The notes under the pieces were generated by a model. The model was given only the letters and a program-made list of their open reading frames with translations, searched no databases and had not been told where the DNA came from. The translations under genes and the position numbers were made by a program. Below are positions 7,474 through 14,746 of a DNA stretch of 29,173 nucleotides, piece by piece; within the stretch, counting starts at the first letter, position 1; each line of letters starts with the position of its first letter. This stretch comes from Methylococcaceae bacterium (lineage in GTDB: Bacteria > Pseudomonadota > Gammaproteobacteria > Methylococcales > Methylomonadaceae), in contig CANNLO010000018.1 in assembly GCA_947505055.1 (NCBI GenBank), positions 1 to 29,173 on the forward strand. The letters run 5' to 3'.

Positions 7474-8451
7474 ATGTCCCATTGGTTCGAAGATAATTCC
7501 CACTCGATCGGAAGAACGCCGCTGGTAAGGCTTAACCGCATCATTGATGGTGCACCGGTGACTGTACTGGCAAAAATAGAAGGGCGTAATCCCGCTTATT
7601 CTGTTAAGTGCCGGATTGGCGCGGCGATGATCTGGGATGCCGAGCGTCGCGGCTTGCTGGGTCCCGGCAAAGAACTGGTCGAACCGACCAGCGGTAACAC
7701 AGGCATTGCGCTGGCCTTTGTCGCTGCGGCTCGTGGCATTCCGTTGACCTTGACCATGCCAGAGACTATGAGTCTGGAGCGTCGTAAATTACTGATCGCC
7801 TATGGCGCCAAGCTGGTATTGACAGAGGGTTCTAAAGGTATGAGCGGCGCGATCGTAAAAGCAGAAGAAATAGCCGCGTCTGATCCGGAGCGCTATGTCT
7901 TGTTGCAACAGTTTAAAAACCCTGCAAACCCCGCCATTCATGAGCAAACCACCGGCCCGGAAATCTGGGAAGATACCGATGGCGCTATCGATATTCTGAT
8001 TTCCGGTGTTGGCACCGGCGGAACTATTACTGGCGTATCCCGTTATATCAAACAAACGCAAGGTAAAGCTATTATCTCCATTGCGGTTGAACCGTCTGCA
8101 AGTCCAGTATTGACACAGCATCGTGCCGGTGAACAATTACAGCCGGGGCCTCATAAAATTCAGGGTATCGGCGCCGGCTTTGTGCCCCAGGTGCTTGACT
8201 TGTCATTGGTTGATGAAATAGAGCAAGTCAGCAATGAAGAAGCCATTAGCTATGCGCGACGCCTGGCCCTGGAGGAAGGCATTTTGTCCGGCATTTCCTG
8301 TGGTGCTGCAGTGGCGGTTGCCGTGCGTGTGGCAAAACGGCCTGAAAATGCCAATAAAACTATCGTTGTGGTGTTGCCGGATTCAGGTGAGCGTTATTTG
8401 AGCTCGCCTTTATATGAAGGCGTTTTTGATGCCGGTGGTCTTGCCGCATGA
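7474..8451 (+). CDS. cysK: Cysteine synthase A (O-acetylserine sulfhydrylase)
   Basis: A 325-residue PLP enzyme converting O-acetylserine plus sulfide to cysteine in the cytoplasm. It has the normal CysK length and closely follows the enterobacterial CysK pattern. The PLP-lysine loop [11 protein letters not shown] lies near residue 42, the substrate loop [11 protein letters not shown] near 69, [14 protein letters not shown] at ~95-108, the phosphate-binding [11 protein letters not shown] near 178, and the SCGA motif at ~274. The start is supported by AGGAG at 7463-7467. The stop overlaps the cysE start by 4 bp (ATGA), implying coupled translation and a stoichiometric cysteine synthase complex. 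The two genes lead into the encapsulin/desulfurase pair, so cysteine made here is the expected substrate of the encapsulated enzyme. Confidence 0.97.
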   Translation: MSHWFEDNSHSIGRTPLVRLNRIIDGAPVTVLAKIEGRNPAYSVKCRIGAAMIWDAERRGLLGPGKELVEPTSGNTGIALAFVAAARGIPLTLTMPETMSLERRKLLIAYGAKLVLTEGSKGMSGAIVKAEEIAASDPERYVLLQQFKNPANPAIHEQTTGPEIWEDTDGAIDILISGVGTGGTITGVSRYIKQTQGKAIISIAVEPSASPVLTQHRAGEQLQPGPHKIQGIGAGFVPQVLDLSLVDEIEQVSNEEAISYARRLALEEGILSGISCGAAVAVAVRVAKRPENANKTIVVVLPDSGERYLSSPLYEGVFDAGGLAA

Positions 8452-9386
8452 ACGACTTGCTGCAACCCAGTGGTAAATATGACTGGGGGATTGATGAACT
8501 CGTTGCCAAATTGCGTACCTTGCGTGTTGAATCATTGGAAACCCGGCATCGACGCGACAAACCACCCAAATTACCCTCAAGTAAAGAACTGCACAAAATA
8601 CTCGATGGCCTAGGCGCAGTTTTATTTCCAAACCGATTGGGACTGCCTGATGTGAATGATGAAGGTATTGATTATTTTGTCGGGCATACGCTGGAAACTT
8701 TACTGCGCGAGCTTTACAAACAAATTCGCCGTGAACTTCAGTTCATTTCCGGGCAATCCGGCATCGATAAAGAAGCGCATGAGCAGTCGATTATGATTAC
8801 CCGTGAATTTGCTTCGCGACTGCCTGAGGTAAGAGTGTTGCTTGATAGCGATATTCAGGCGGCCTACGAAGGCGATCCAGCGGCAAAAAGTTCTGACGAA
8901 GTGCTGGTTTGTTATCCGGGCATTAACGCGATTATCCATCACCGCCTTGCACATATCCTCTATCAATTAGGTGCGACACTGGTCGCGCGGATTATATCGG
9001 AGCTTGCTCATTCTGCAACCGGTATTGACATTCATCCTGGTGCCCAGATAGGCGAGAGTTTTTTTATCGACCACGGCACCGGTGTAGTCATAGGCGAAAC
9101 AGCGGTTATCGGGCGGCATGTTCGGGTTTATCAGGCCGTTACTTTAGGGGCCAAGCGTTTTCAAAAAGACGATAACGGTATTCTGGTCAAAGGCAATGCC
9201 CGTCATCCTATCGTTGAAGATGATGTGGTGATTTACGCCGGCGCGACCATTTTGGGGCGGATTAACATTGGTCGCGGTTCAACGATTGGCGGTAACGTCT
9301 GGCTGACCCATAGTGTTCCGCCCGGTAGCAACATTACTCAGGCGCACGTGCGCAGCGAGTTATTTTATGATGGGGGTGGGATTTAG
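8448..9386 (+). CDS. cysE: Serine O-acetyltransferase (CysE/EpsC type)
   Basis: A 312-residue enzyme making O-acetylserine from serine and acetyl-CoA, the committed step of cysteine synthesis. Residues ~1-180 form the helical N-terminal domain, longer than in E. coli CysE and typical of EpsC-type enzymes. Residues ~185-300 form the left-handed beta-helix of hexapeptide repeats ([21 protein letters not shown], with the catalytic His in IDHGTG, then [10 protein letters not shown] and GAKRFQ). The protein ends YDGGGI. In CysE proteins a flexible tail ending in Ile inserts into the CysK active site, so this tail predicts a CysK-CysE complex with the product of the overlapping gene upstream. A 166-bp gap with hairpins separates it from the encapsulin gene. 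Confidence 0.94.
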   Translation: MNDLLQPSGKYDWGIDELVAKLRTLRVESLETRHRRDKPPKLPSSKELHKILDGLGAVLFPNRLGLPDVNDEGIDYFVGHTLETLLRELYKQIRRELQFISGQSGIDKEAHEQSIMITREFASRLPEVRVLLDSDIQAAYEGDPAAKSSDEVLVCYPGINAIIHHRLAHILYQLGATLVARIISELAHSATGIDIHPGAQIGESFFIDHGTGVVIGETAVIGRHVRVYQAVTLGAKRFQKDDNGILVKGNARHPIVEDDVVIYAGATILGRINIGRGSTIGGNVWLTHSVPPGSNITQAHVRSELFYDGGGI

Positions 9387-9415
9387 GTTTAAGGCAAAAT
9401 TGCAGATGGCTGTAG

Positions 9416-9432
9416 GGCGAATTTTTTTCGCC
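9416..9432 (+). repeat. Hairpin with poly-T loop after cysE
   Basis: GGCGAA (9416-9421) and TTCGCC (9427-9432) pair around five T. It lies 29 bp after the cysE stop, with no T-tract following it. It could protect the cysK-cysE transcript end or partly attenuate transcription into the encapsulin gene, but it is not a canonical terminator. Confidence 0.35.
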
Positions 9433-9445
9433 TGGATAAAATAGC

Positions 9446-9506
9446 CCCTATAAATATTTTAGGGACATTATTTATAGCTAAATCATTGAAAGCTTCCATC
9501 TGGAAG
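9446..9506. promoter_or_regulatory. Inverted repeats ahead of encapsulin gene
   Basis: CCCTA (9446-9450) and TAGGG (9460-9464) flank an AT-rich core, forming an imperfect 19-bp palindrome. A second hairpin, CTTCC-ATCT-GGAAG, sits at 9493-9506. Both lie within 110 bp upstream of the encapsulin start. They are candidates for independent control of the nanocompartment genes; no regulator can be named. Confidence 0.3.
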
Positions 9507-9552
9507 TTTGAAATAAAAATTATCAATTTATTAATCATAAAAGGAAAAAATT

Positions 9553-10485
9553 ATGTCAGATATTCATGAAGGTCAAGCACACACTGCGTTAGGCGATGTC
9601 GCCGCACGTACTCTGGCCAATGCCACAAAAACGGTACCTATGCTTTCAACCATCACTCCACGGTGGTTGGTGCATCTAATGGAATGGAAACCGCTTGAAG
9701 CCGGTATCTATAGGGTTAACAAGGTTAAGAATGAAAGCGATCTCCACGTCGATTGTTCAAGCCTGGATGAAAAAGAACTGCCGCAAACTTTCGTTGATTA
9801 CGAAGAATGGGGTCGCGAGTATCGTTTGAATGCGGTTAATACCGTACTTGACGTACATACCCGTATTTCTGATTTATACAGCAGTCCGCATAACCAAATT
9901 CATGAGCAATTACGTTTAACCATCGAAACCATCAAAGAGCGTCAGGAAAGCGAGTTAATCAACAATGCCGAATACGGCTTGCTGAATAACGTAGCGCCTG
10001 GATTCAGAGTGCAAACGCGTCCCGGTGGAACTGGTGCGCCAACTCCTGATGATCTGGATGAGTTGATTTCACGGGTCTGGAAAGAGCCTGCGTTTTTCCT
10101 TGCGCATCCTTTGGCTATTGCGGCGTTTGGTCGTGAATGTACCCGTCGCGGCGTACCGCCAGCTATCGTGACTTTGTTTGGTTCACAATTTTTGACCTGG
10201 CGCGGCCTGCCTTTGATTCCATCCGACAAACTTAAAGTCGTCAATGGCAAAAGTAATATTTTGTTATTACGCACCGGTGAAAGTCGTCAAGGTGTCGTCG
10301 GTCTGTATCAACCAAATTTGACCGGCGAACTAAGCATGGGTCTTTCAGTCCGTTTTATGGGCATCAATCACAAAGCGATTGCCTCTTACTTGATCTCACT
10401 GTATTGCTCATTGGCAGTATTGACAGATGATGCACTCGGCGTGCTCGAGAATGTCGAAGTGGGCAAGTACCATGAATACAAGTAA
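9553..10485 (+). CDS. Family 2A encapsulin shell protein (SrpI-like, HK97 fold)
   Basis: A 310-residue protein preceded by AAGGA at 9541-9545. The sequence resembles SrpI-type family 2 encapsulins: an N-terminal arm (~1-35) with LANATKTVPMLSTITPRWL, an extended E-loop-like stretch (~50-85), a long spine helix region (~100-135, NQIHEQLRLTIETIKERQES), and the conserved middle with FRVQTRPGGTGAPTPDDLDELI, EPAFFLAHPLAIAAFGREC and LFGSQFLTWRGLPLIPSDKL. There is no inserted cyclic-nucleotide-binding domain, which points to subtype 2A rather than 2B. Such proteins self-assemble into icosahedral cytoplasmic compartments. The cysteine desulfurase gene starts within its last codons (14-bp overlap), and cysK and cysE lie upstream, the classic context of sulfur-handling 2A encapsulins. 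Older annotations may call it a major membrane protein or phage capsid-like. Confidence 0.9.
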   Translation: MSDIHEGQAHTALGDVAARTLANATKTVPMLSTITPRWLVHLMEWKPLEAGIYRVNKVKNESDLHVDCSSLDEKELPQTFVDYEEWGREYRLNAVNTVLDVHTRISDLYSSPHNQIHEQLRLTIETIKERQESELINNAEYGLLNNVAPGFRVQTRPGGTGAPTPDDLDELISRVWKEPAFFLAHPLAIAAFGRECTRRGVPPAIVTLFGSQFLTWRGLPLIPSDKLKVVNGKSNILLLRTGESRQGVVGLYQPNLTGELSMGLSVRFMGINHKAIASYLISLYCSLAVLTDDALGVLENVEVGKYHEYK

Positions 10486-12526
10486 CTTTGATCCTTCCAG
10501 TTCAGCTCAACAAGATTTTAAACTGCCTGATATAGAGCAATTGAGCAAGTTGGCCAACGAGTTGTTTTCAGCGTTACCTTGCGATGGCTCAAGATTTGGA
10601 CTTGCCTCAGCAGCAGTATCTGGCGGTTTGCCGTCATCATTGCCGGGAGCTGATAAATCAAGTTTACCTGGCATTCAGGGTTTCGGTCTGCCAGGGGAAG
10701 CTGACTTGCAAAAGTTTTTTGCGCAGTCAGAGCCGACCTATAAGGATGTTCCCGACAGCCTTGATACGGGTCCGGTTTTTGGACAGCCGACTGATTCGAC
10801 AGCATCAAGCCTGGCTGGTTTTGATAAATCGGTGTTGGCGGGTATTTTGCCGAGTGATTTTGGTTTGCCGGATGAAGCGCAATTGCAACAGTTGTTGGTT
10901 TCGCGAGTGCCTTCCGGGAGTAGTATTCCCGGCTTTGGTGCAGCCGAATCAGTTCCAGTGGCGGGGATTTTAAAACCGAGTGTTTCGCCGCAGGTACCGG
11001 AAGCGGAAGTGCAAAAGCTTTTTGACGACAATGCACCGTCAACAGGGAGTATTCCGAAAAGTGTGGGGTCTATTCCTGGTATTCCAGCATCTACGCAGGG
11101 TTTATCCGGTTTTGACGCTTCCTTGATAGCGGGTCTTTCACCTGAAGTTTACGGTCTACCCGGTGAAGCTGAATTGCAAAAATTGTTTGCGACTGCCGTA
11201 ATTACTCCGGCGAGTACTGACACAGGTTCAGTATTTTATTTTCTTGATGAACTGAAAACCGGCGGTTTTAAGGCACAAACCCATGAGTTTGCTTCGGCGC
11301 ATCCGGCGTTTGATGTTCAGGCAATACGTCGTGATTTTCCCATACTCAAGGAACGGGTTAACGGTCATCCCCTGGTTTGGTTTGATAACGCAGCGACCAC
11401 CCAAAAGCCACAAGTGGTGATTGATCGAATCTCGTATTTTTATGAACACGAGAATTCCAATATTCACCGTGCGGCGCATGAATTGGCGGCAAGATCTACC
11501 GATGCTTATGAAAAAGCCAGGGATACCGTTGCACGCTTTATGAATGCATCGTCGTCATCGGAGATTGTGTTTGCACGCGGGACTACCGAGGCGATCAATC
11601 TGGTTGCGCAAAGTTGGGGGCGGCAAAATATTGGTGTGGGTGACGAGATTGTCATTACCTGGCTGGAGCATCATGCCAATATTGTGCCGTGGAAACAACT
11701 TTGCGATTTAACCGGCGCCACTTTGCGCGTTGTTCCTGTTGATGACGATGGTCAGGTGTTGTTGGGCGAATATCAAAAATTGCTTAATGCACATACTAAA
11801 CTGGTGTCCTTTACTCAGGTTTCCAATGCCTTGGGCACGGTGACGCCGGCTAAAGAAATGATTGAAAGGGCACATCGGGTTGGCGCTCGGGTATTGCTGG
11901 ATGGCGCTCAATCGGTCTCGCATTTGCGGGTTGATGTGCAAGCGCTGGATTGTGACTGGTTTGTATTTTCTGGGCACAAAATTTTCGGCCCTACCGGTAT
12001 CGGCGTGTTGTATGGCAAAGCCGAGTTGCTCGAATCCATGCCACCCTGGCAAGGCGGCGGTAACATGATTGATGATGTGACTTTTGACAAGATCATCTAT
12101 CAACCTGCTCCGGCACGTTTTGAAGCCGGCACCGGTAATATTGCCGATGCCGTAGGTCTGGGTGCGGCGTTGGAGTATCTGTTAAAAATCGGTATCGATA
12201 ATATTGCACGTTATGAGCATGAGTTATTGGTATATGCGATGGATGCGTTGAGAAGTATCCCAGGCTTGCGTTTGATCGGTACGGCAGCAGAAAAAACCAG
12301 TGTATTGTCGTTCGTGTTGGCGGGGCATAGTAACCAGGATATTGGTGTTGCCTTAAACCGCGTCGGCATTGCAGTGCGCACCGGTCACCATTGCGCACAA
12401 CCCATCTTGCGTCGCTTTGGTCTGGAAAGCACGGTGCGTCCGTCACTGGCGTTTTACAATACCTATGAAGAAGTCGATTTATTGGTTAAAACCGTGAGAA
12501 GGATTCAGAGCGGTAAGGATTTTTAG
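10472..12526 (+). CDS. Encapsulin cargo cysteine desulfurase (SufS-like) with long disordered N-terminus
   Basis: I take the ATG at 10472 (684 residues); an in-frame ATG at 10451 is possible but lies further inside the encapsulin gene. Residues ~280-684 form a class V aminotransferase of the SufS/CsdA type: FDNAATTQKP, NIHRAAHELAARST, GTTEAINLVA, EHHANIVPW, DGAQSVSH, PLP lysine K503 in SGHKIFGPTG and catalytic Cys641 in TGHHCAQP. It converts cysteine to alanine plus a persulfide. Residues 1-~275 are an unusual Gly/Pro/Ser/Ala-rich extension. It contains KLANELFSALP (~26-36), similar to a motif I recall from family 2A cargo enzymes, then four spaced copies of a GLPxEAxLQxLF-like motif. Such extensions target the desulfurase into the encapsulin shell. 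No cognate SufE, iscU or rhodanese gene is nearby. Confidence 0.93.
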   Translation: MNTSNFDPSSSAQQDFKLPDIEQLSKLANELFSALPCDGSRFGLASAAVSGGLPSSLPGADKSSLPGIQGFGLPGEADLQKFFAQSEPTYKDVPDSLDTGPVFGQPTDSTASSLAGFDKSVLAGILPSDFGLPDEAQLQQLLVSRVPSGSSIPGFGAAESVPVAGILKPSVSPQVPEAEVQKLFDDNAPSTGSIPKSVGSIPGIPASTQGLSGFDASLIAGLSPEVYGLPGEAELQKLFATAVITPASTDTGSVFYFLDELKTGGFKAQTHEFASAHPAFDVQAIRRDFPILKERVNGHPLVWFDNAATTQKPQVVIDRISYFYEHENSNIHRAAHELAARSTDAYEKARDTVARFMNASSSSEIVFARGTTEAINLVAQSWGRQNIGVGDEIVITWLEHHANIVPWKQLCDLTGATLRVVPVDDDGQVLLGEYQKLLNAHTKLVSFTQVSNALGTVTPAKEMIERAHRVGARVLLDGAQSVSHLRVDVQALDCDWFVFSGHKIFGPTGIGVLYGKAELLESMPPWQGGGNMIDDVTFDKIIYQPAPARFEAGTGNIADAVGLGAALEYLLKIGIDNIARYEHELLVYAMDALRSIPGLRLIGTAAEKTSVLSFVLAGHSNQDIGVALNRVGIAVRTGHHCAQPILRRFGLESTVRPSLAFYNTYEEVDLLVKTVRRIQSGKDF
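10682..11188 (+). repeat. Four-copy GLPxEAxLQxLF repeat in cargo N-terminal domain
   Basis: Protein-level copies at residues 71-83 (FGLPGEADLQKFF, DNA 10682-10720), 130-142 (FGLPDEAQLQQLL, 10859-10897), 172-184 (SPQVPEAEVQKLF, 10985-11023) and 227-239 (YGLPGEAELQKLF, 11150-11188). Copies 1, 2 and 4 are preceded by an L-x-G element, with GFD[KA]S before it in copies 2 and 4, so the full unit is about 25 residues. The spacing is 59, 42 and 55 residues. Short amphipathic motifs on a flexible chain suit multivalent binding to the inner encapsulin surface; this role is inferred. Confidence 0.8.
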
Positions 12527-12535
12527 GGATAAAAA

Positions 12536-12568
12536 TTGTTGGGCAATGGCAAAACCATTGTCCAACAA
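12536..12568 (-). terminator. Intrinsic terminator of the minus-strand pyrophosphatase gene
   Basis: Arms 12536-12549 and 12555-12568 (14 bp, one mismatch on the minus-strand RNA, G-U on the plus) flank a 5-nt loop. On the minus strand the stem is followed by TTTTTATCC, so it terminates transcription coming from the pyrophosphatase, 60 nt after its stop. On the plus strand it lies 10 bp after the desulfurase stop and may stabilise that end, but without a T-tract. Confidence 0.8.
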
Positions 12569-12627
12569 GGCTGTGTGTTTAGGGTGCTCAAAAGTATGAT
12601 TTTTCCATATGCAATCCAGCTTCCAAC

Positions 12628-13083
12628 CTATTCAAGGCTGCATTTTGTTGCCCTTGCCAAAGCAATCCCAACGTCTTGCCAGCCTTCGCAGCTGTTTTGT
12701 CCTTTATTGCCTTTTAAGCCATTAAGCAAAATTTTGGCTTTGGCGTAGATAATAAAAAACACATGAATCAGCGTTTTTTTCCAGGGGGGGACGACTGAAA
12801 AGCTGCAGATCAATTTGTCGTCATATAAGCCGGAATCGATCATGGTTATCGCACCAAAGGCATGAACTTTGACCTTTGATCCCAAAGGAAGGCGCGGACC
12901 AAGGACTACTGCGTCCAAAAAATCACCATCCAAACCGATGTAAGCCGGGACCGAGCCATAATTGAAAGGGCACGGCAGTGGAGAAACAAAATCCAACTTT
13001 CCCGTAGAACCCCGTTTTAAAAAGCTTCCGCGAGGTACCTCGATGATCACTTCAAGCAGAGGAGCAGTACTATTCTTATCCAT
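12628..13083 (-). CDS. Inorganic pyrophosphatase-like protein
   Basis: A 151-residue protein from the ATG at 13083; an upstream in-frame GTG at 13104 would add seven residues, and neither start has a clear ribosome site. It shows the family I pyrophosphatase pattern in order: IIEVPRGSFLKR (substrate-binding Glu and Lys), PFNYGSVP, the metal-binding LDGDFLDAVVLGP (DGDxxD), then DSGLYDDKLIC with further acidic ligands and Lys. The C-terminal third (HVFFIIYAKAKILLNGLKG ... EGWQDV) follows a short-form subfamily rather than the E. coli enzyme. It would hydrolyse PPi in the cytoplasm. It stands alone between the desulfurase and sulfate-uptake genes. PPi removal pulls sulfate activation by ATP sulfurylase forward, which could explain the location, but that link is inferred. 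A name is given only at family level. Confidence 0.75.
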   Translation of the reverse strand: MDKNSTAPLLEVIIEVPRGSFLKRGSTGKLDFVSPLPCPFNYGSVPAYIGLDGDFLDAVVLGPRLPLGSKVKVHAFGAITMIDSGLYDDKLICSFSVVPPWKKTLIHVFFIIYAKAKILLNGLKGNKGQNSCEGWQDVGIALARATKCSLE

Positions 13084-13161
13084 TTTCAAATTTATCGGGC
13101 ACAAAATAAGGAGTCTTTCGCTTAATATAAGGTACTTTTTTATTGAAGATGAGCTTTTTTT

Positions 13162-13179
13162 AAAAGATAGGGATCTTTT
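13162..13179. repeat. Perfect inverted repeat AAAAGAT-AGGG-ATCTTTT
   Basis: Seven-base arms with a 4-bp spacer, about 80 bp upstream of the pyrophosphatase start on its coding strand. No T-tract follows on either strand, so it is more likely a regulatory site or leader hairpin than a terminator. Confidence 0.4.
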
Positions 13180-13321
13180 GGAAAATGTAGTGAATTTAAA
13201 ATCATTAAAAAGCTATCCCATTTAAAAATACCTATTTGCCAGTAATATAGAAACGGAGTACTGGACAAAAAACCCTGATAGTCGGGTATATTCTTCGCAG
13301 GAAATTGCCTTATATCTCATA

Positions 13322-13341
13322 ATTAGATAAGCCTATCTAAT
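13322..13341. promoter_or_regulatory. Palindrome ATTAGATA-AGCC-TATCTAAT, candidate operator (copy 2)
   Basis: A perfect 8-bp inverted repeat with a 4-bp spacer, 217 bp upstream of sbp. Its core AGATA-N4-TATCT, with the spacer ending in CC, repeats that at 6990-7003. It is the best candidate in the window for a dedicated operator of sulfate uptake. The regulator is unknown. Confidence 0.45.
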
Positions 13342-13348
13342 ATCGTCG

Positions 13349-13365
13349 TTTTGTTATAAACAAAA
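13349..13365. promoter_or_regulatory. Perfect inverted repeat TTTTGTT-ATA-AACAAAA
   Basis: Seven-base arms with a 3-bp spacer, 7 bp after the AGATA palindrome. Two adjacent palindromes upstream of sbp suggest a compound control region. The central TATAAA could also act as a -10-like element. Confidence 0.35.
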
Positions 13366-13558
13366 TTCTCTTTAAACTTTACCACAAGATTTATATTCGC
13401 GTTTTTGGTGAGTAATACCCAATACTGTCGGCAAAAACTTTAAATCCATAACGGGCTTCCTGCTTGCGAGCAAACCTGATACTTGAATACTTTTGTATAA
13501 GAAGTCAGGGAAGAACCCGCCGTTCATGTTTTGTAATTTTTCAAAATGAGAGAACTTT

Positions 13559-14587
13559 ATGCTTGCTAATATTGTAACAAAGCGGCTTTTACGCCATTTA
13601 CCATACGCCCTGGCAATGCTCGCGGCAGTTTCTTCTGGTAGCGTCAATGCCAAGGAATATACCCTACTCAATGTCTCTTATGACGTTTCCCGTGAATTGT
13701 ATAAAGATATTAATGATGCCTTTGCAGCGCACTGGCTTAAAGAAAATGGCGATAAAGTAACGATTCAGCAATCGCATGATGGTTCCAGCAAACAGGCTGC
13801 GGCAGTTATAGCAGGTCTTGAAGCCGATGTGGTGACCATGAATCAACAAACCGATATTGACAAAATCGTCTCCAAAGGCCTGATTAACAATGATTGGCGT
13901 GAACGATTCCCAAATGATAGTGCCCCTTATACCTCAACGACAGTATTTCTAGTGCGCAAGGGTAATCCCAAAAATATTAAGGATTGGGATCACCTGATTA
14001 AAACTGAAAACGTGGTTATTCTTTCCAACCCCAAAACCTCAGGAAATGCACGATACAGCTATTTAGCCGCCTGGGGTTATGCTTTGCGCAAATTGGGCAG
14101 TGAAGAGCAAGCCCGTGAATTTGTCACCCAGCTGTTTAAGCACGTCCCTATTTTGAGTACCGGCGGCCGCGCTGCCACCAATGCTTTTATTCAAAACAAT
14201 ACCGGCGATGTGTTGTTAACGTTTGAGAACGAGGCTTTCCTGATCGCAAAAGATTTGGGTGGCGATAAGTTTGATGTTGTTATCCCCTCAGCCAGCATAG
14301 AAGCAGATCATCCTGTCGCAATTATTGAGCCTGTTGTTAAAAAGAAAGACAGCGAAAAACTTGCTGAAGCTTATCTTGGTTTTCTTTGGACGGATGAAGG
14401 TCAGGAAATTATCGCGAAGCATCATTATCGCCCGCGTAATTCGGAAATTCTTGCCCGTCATGCCGATGAGTTCCCCAAACTGGAGTTGTTTACGCTTAAG
14501 GATATTATCCCGGAAGGATGGGAAACTGCCCAACGCATTCATTTTGCCGATGGCGGTTTGTTCGATCAGATTTATAAAAAAGAATAA
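13559..14587 (+). CDS. sbp: Periplasmic sulfate-binding protein
   Basis: A 342-residue solute-binding protein of normal length. Residues 1-~31 form a signal peptide (YALAMLAAVSSGSVNA|KE). The mature protein starts YTLLNVSYDVSRELYKDIN, a hallmark of Sbp/CysP, and shows SHDGSSKQAAAVIAGLEADVVTMNQQTDID, NPKTSGNARYSYLAAWGYA, TGGRAATNAF and the late Sbp segment YRPRNSEIL. It captures sulfate (or thiosulfate) in the periplasm for the CysT/CysW/CysA importer encoded next. Sbp and CysP are close relatives; I favour Sbp from the overall pattern. The 159-bp gap to cysT carries a REP-like repeat, which often tunes the level of a binding protein relative to its permease. Confidence 0.95.
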   Translation: MLANIVTKRLLRHLPYALAMLAAVSSGSVNAKEYTLLNVSYDVSRELYKDINDAFAAHWLKENGDKVTIQQSHDGSSKQAAAVIAGLEADVVTMNQQTDIDKIVSKGLINNDWRERFPNDSAPYTSTTVFLVRKGNPKNIKDWDHLIKTENVVILSNPKTSGNARYSYLAAWGYALRKLGSEEQAREFVTQLFKHVPILSTGGRAATNAFIQNNTGDVLLTFENEAFLIAKDLGGDKFDVVIPSASIEADHPVAIIEPVVKKKDSEKLAEAYLGFLWTDEGQEIIAKHHYRPRNSEILARHADEFPKLELFTLKDIIPEGWETAQRIHFADGGLFDQIYKKE

Positions 14588-14671
14588 GCTAAATAATAAA
14601 GAAATGTAGGACGGGGTACGACTGCATGGATGCAAAGGTTTAGCAATGCAGGAGTTATTGCCGAGCGATAG

Positions 14672-14726
14672 CGTAACCCGACAATCGAAGTCAATAAGTC
14701 GGGTTACGGCCAGCGCCTAACCCGAC
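14672..14726. repeat. REP-like palindromic repeat between sbp and cysT
   Basis: CGTAACCCGAC (14672-14682) and GTCGGGTTACG (14698-14708) form a perfect 11-bp inverted repeat. A further half-copy TAACCCGAC follows at 14718-14726. The GTCGGGTTACG/TAACCCGAC core resembles a dispersed intergenic repeat known in many proteobacteria. The stem-loop may protect the sbp mRNA or lower read-through to cysT. Confidence 0.75.
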
Positions 14727-14746
14727 ATGTTTAAGTAGGTCAGTTA

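Larger units (their letters stand above)
13084..13558. other. 475-bp divergent intergenic region between pyrophosphatase and sbp
   Basis: No gene is supportable; short frames on both strands have no recognisable family. The stretch is AT-rich and holds three perfect inverted repeats: AAAAGAT-AGGG-ATCTTTT (13162-13179), ATTAGATA-AGCC-TATCTAAT (13322-13341) and TTTTGTT-ATA-AACAAAA (13349-13365). It must contain promoters for both divergent genes, which I could not place with confidence. Confidence 0.55.

Noticed and set aside
10427..10471. Upstream extension of the desulfurase start to 10427 or 10451
   Set aside because: It would lie deeper in the encapsulin gene, and the extra residues (MMHSACSRMSKWAST) look like a shadow of encapsulin codons; the ATG at 10472 gives the expected small overlap.
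10518..11042. Minus-strand frames opposite the desulfurase N-terminus
   Set aside because: They lie opposite the repetitive Gly/Pro/Ser extension, with no recognisable family; the plus-strand frame is continuous with the catalytic domain.
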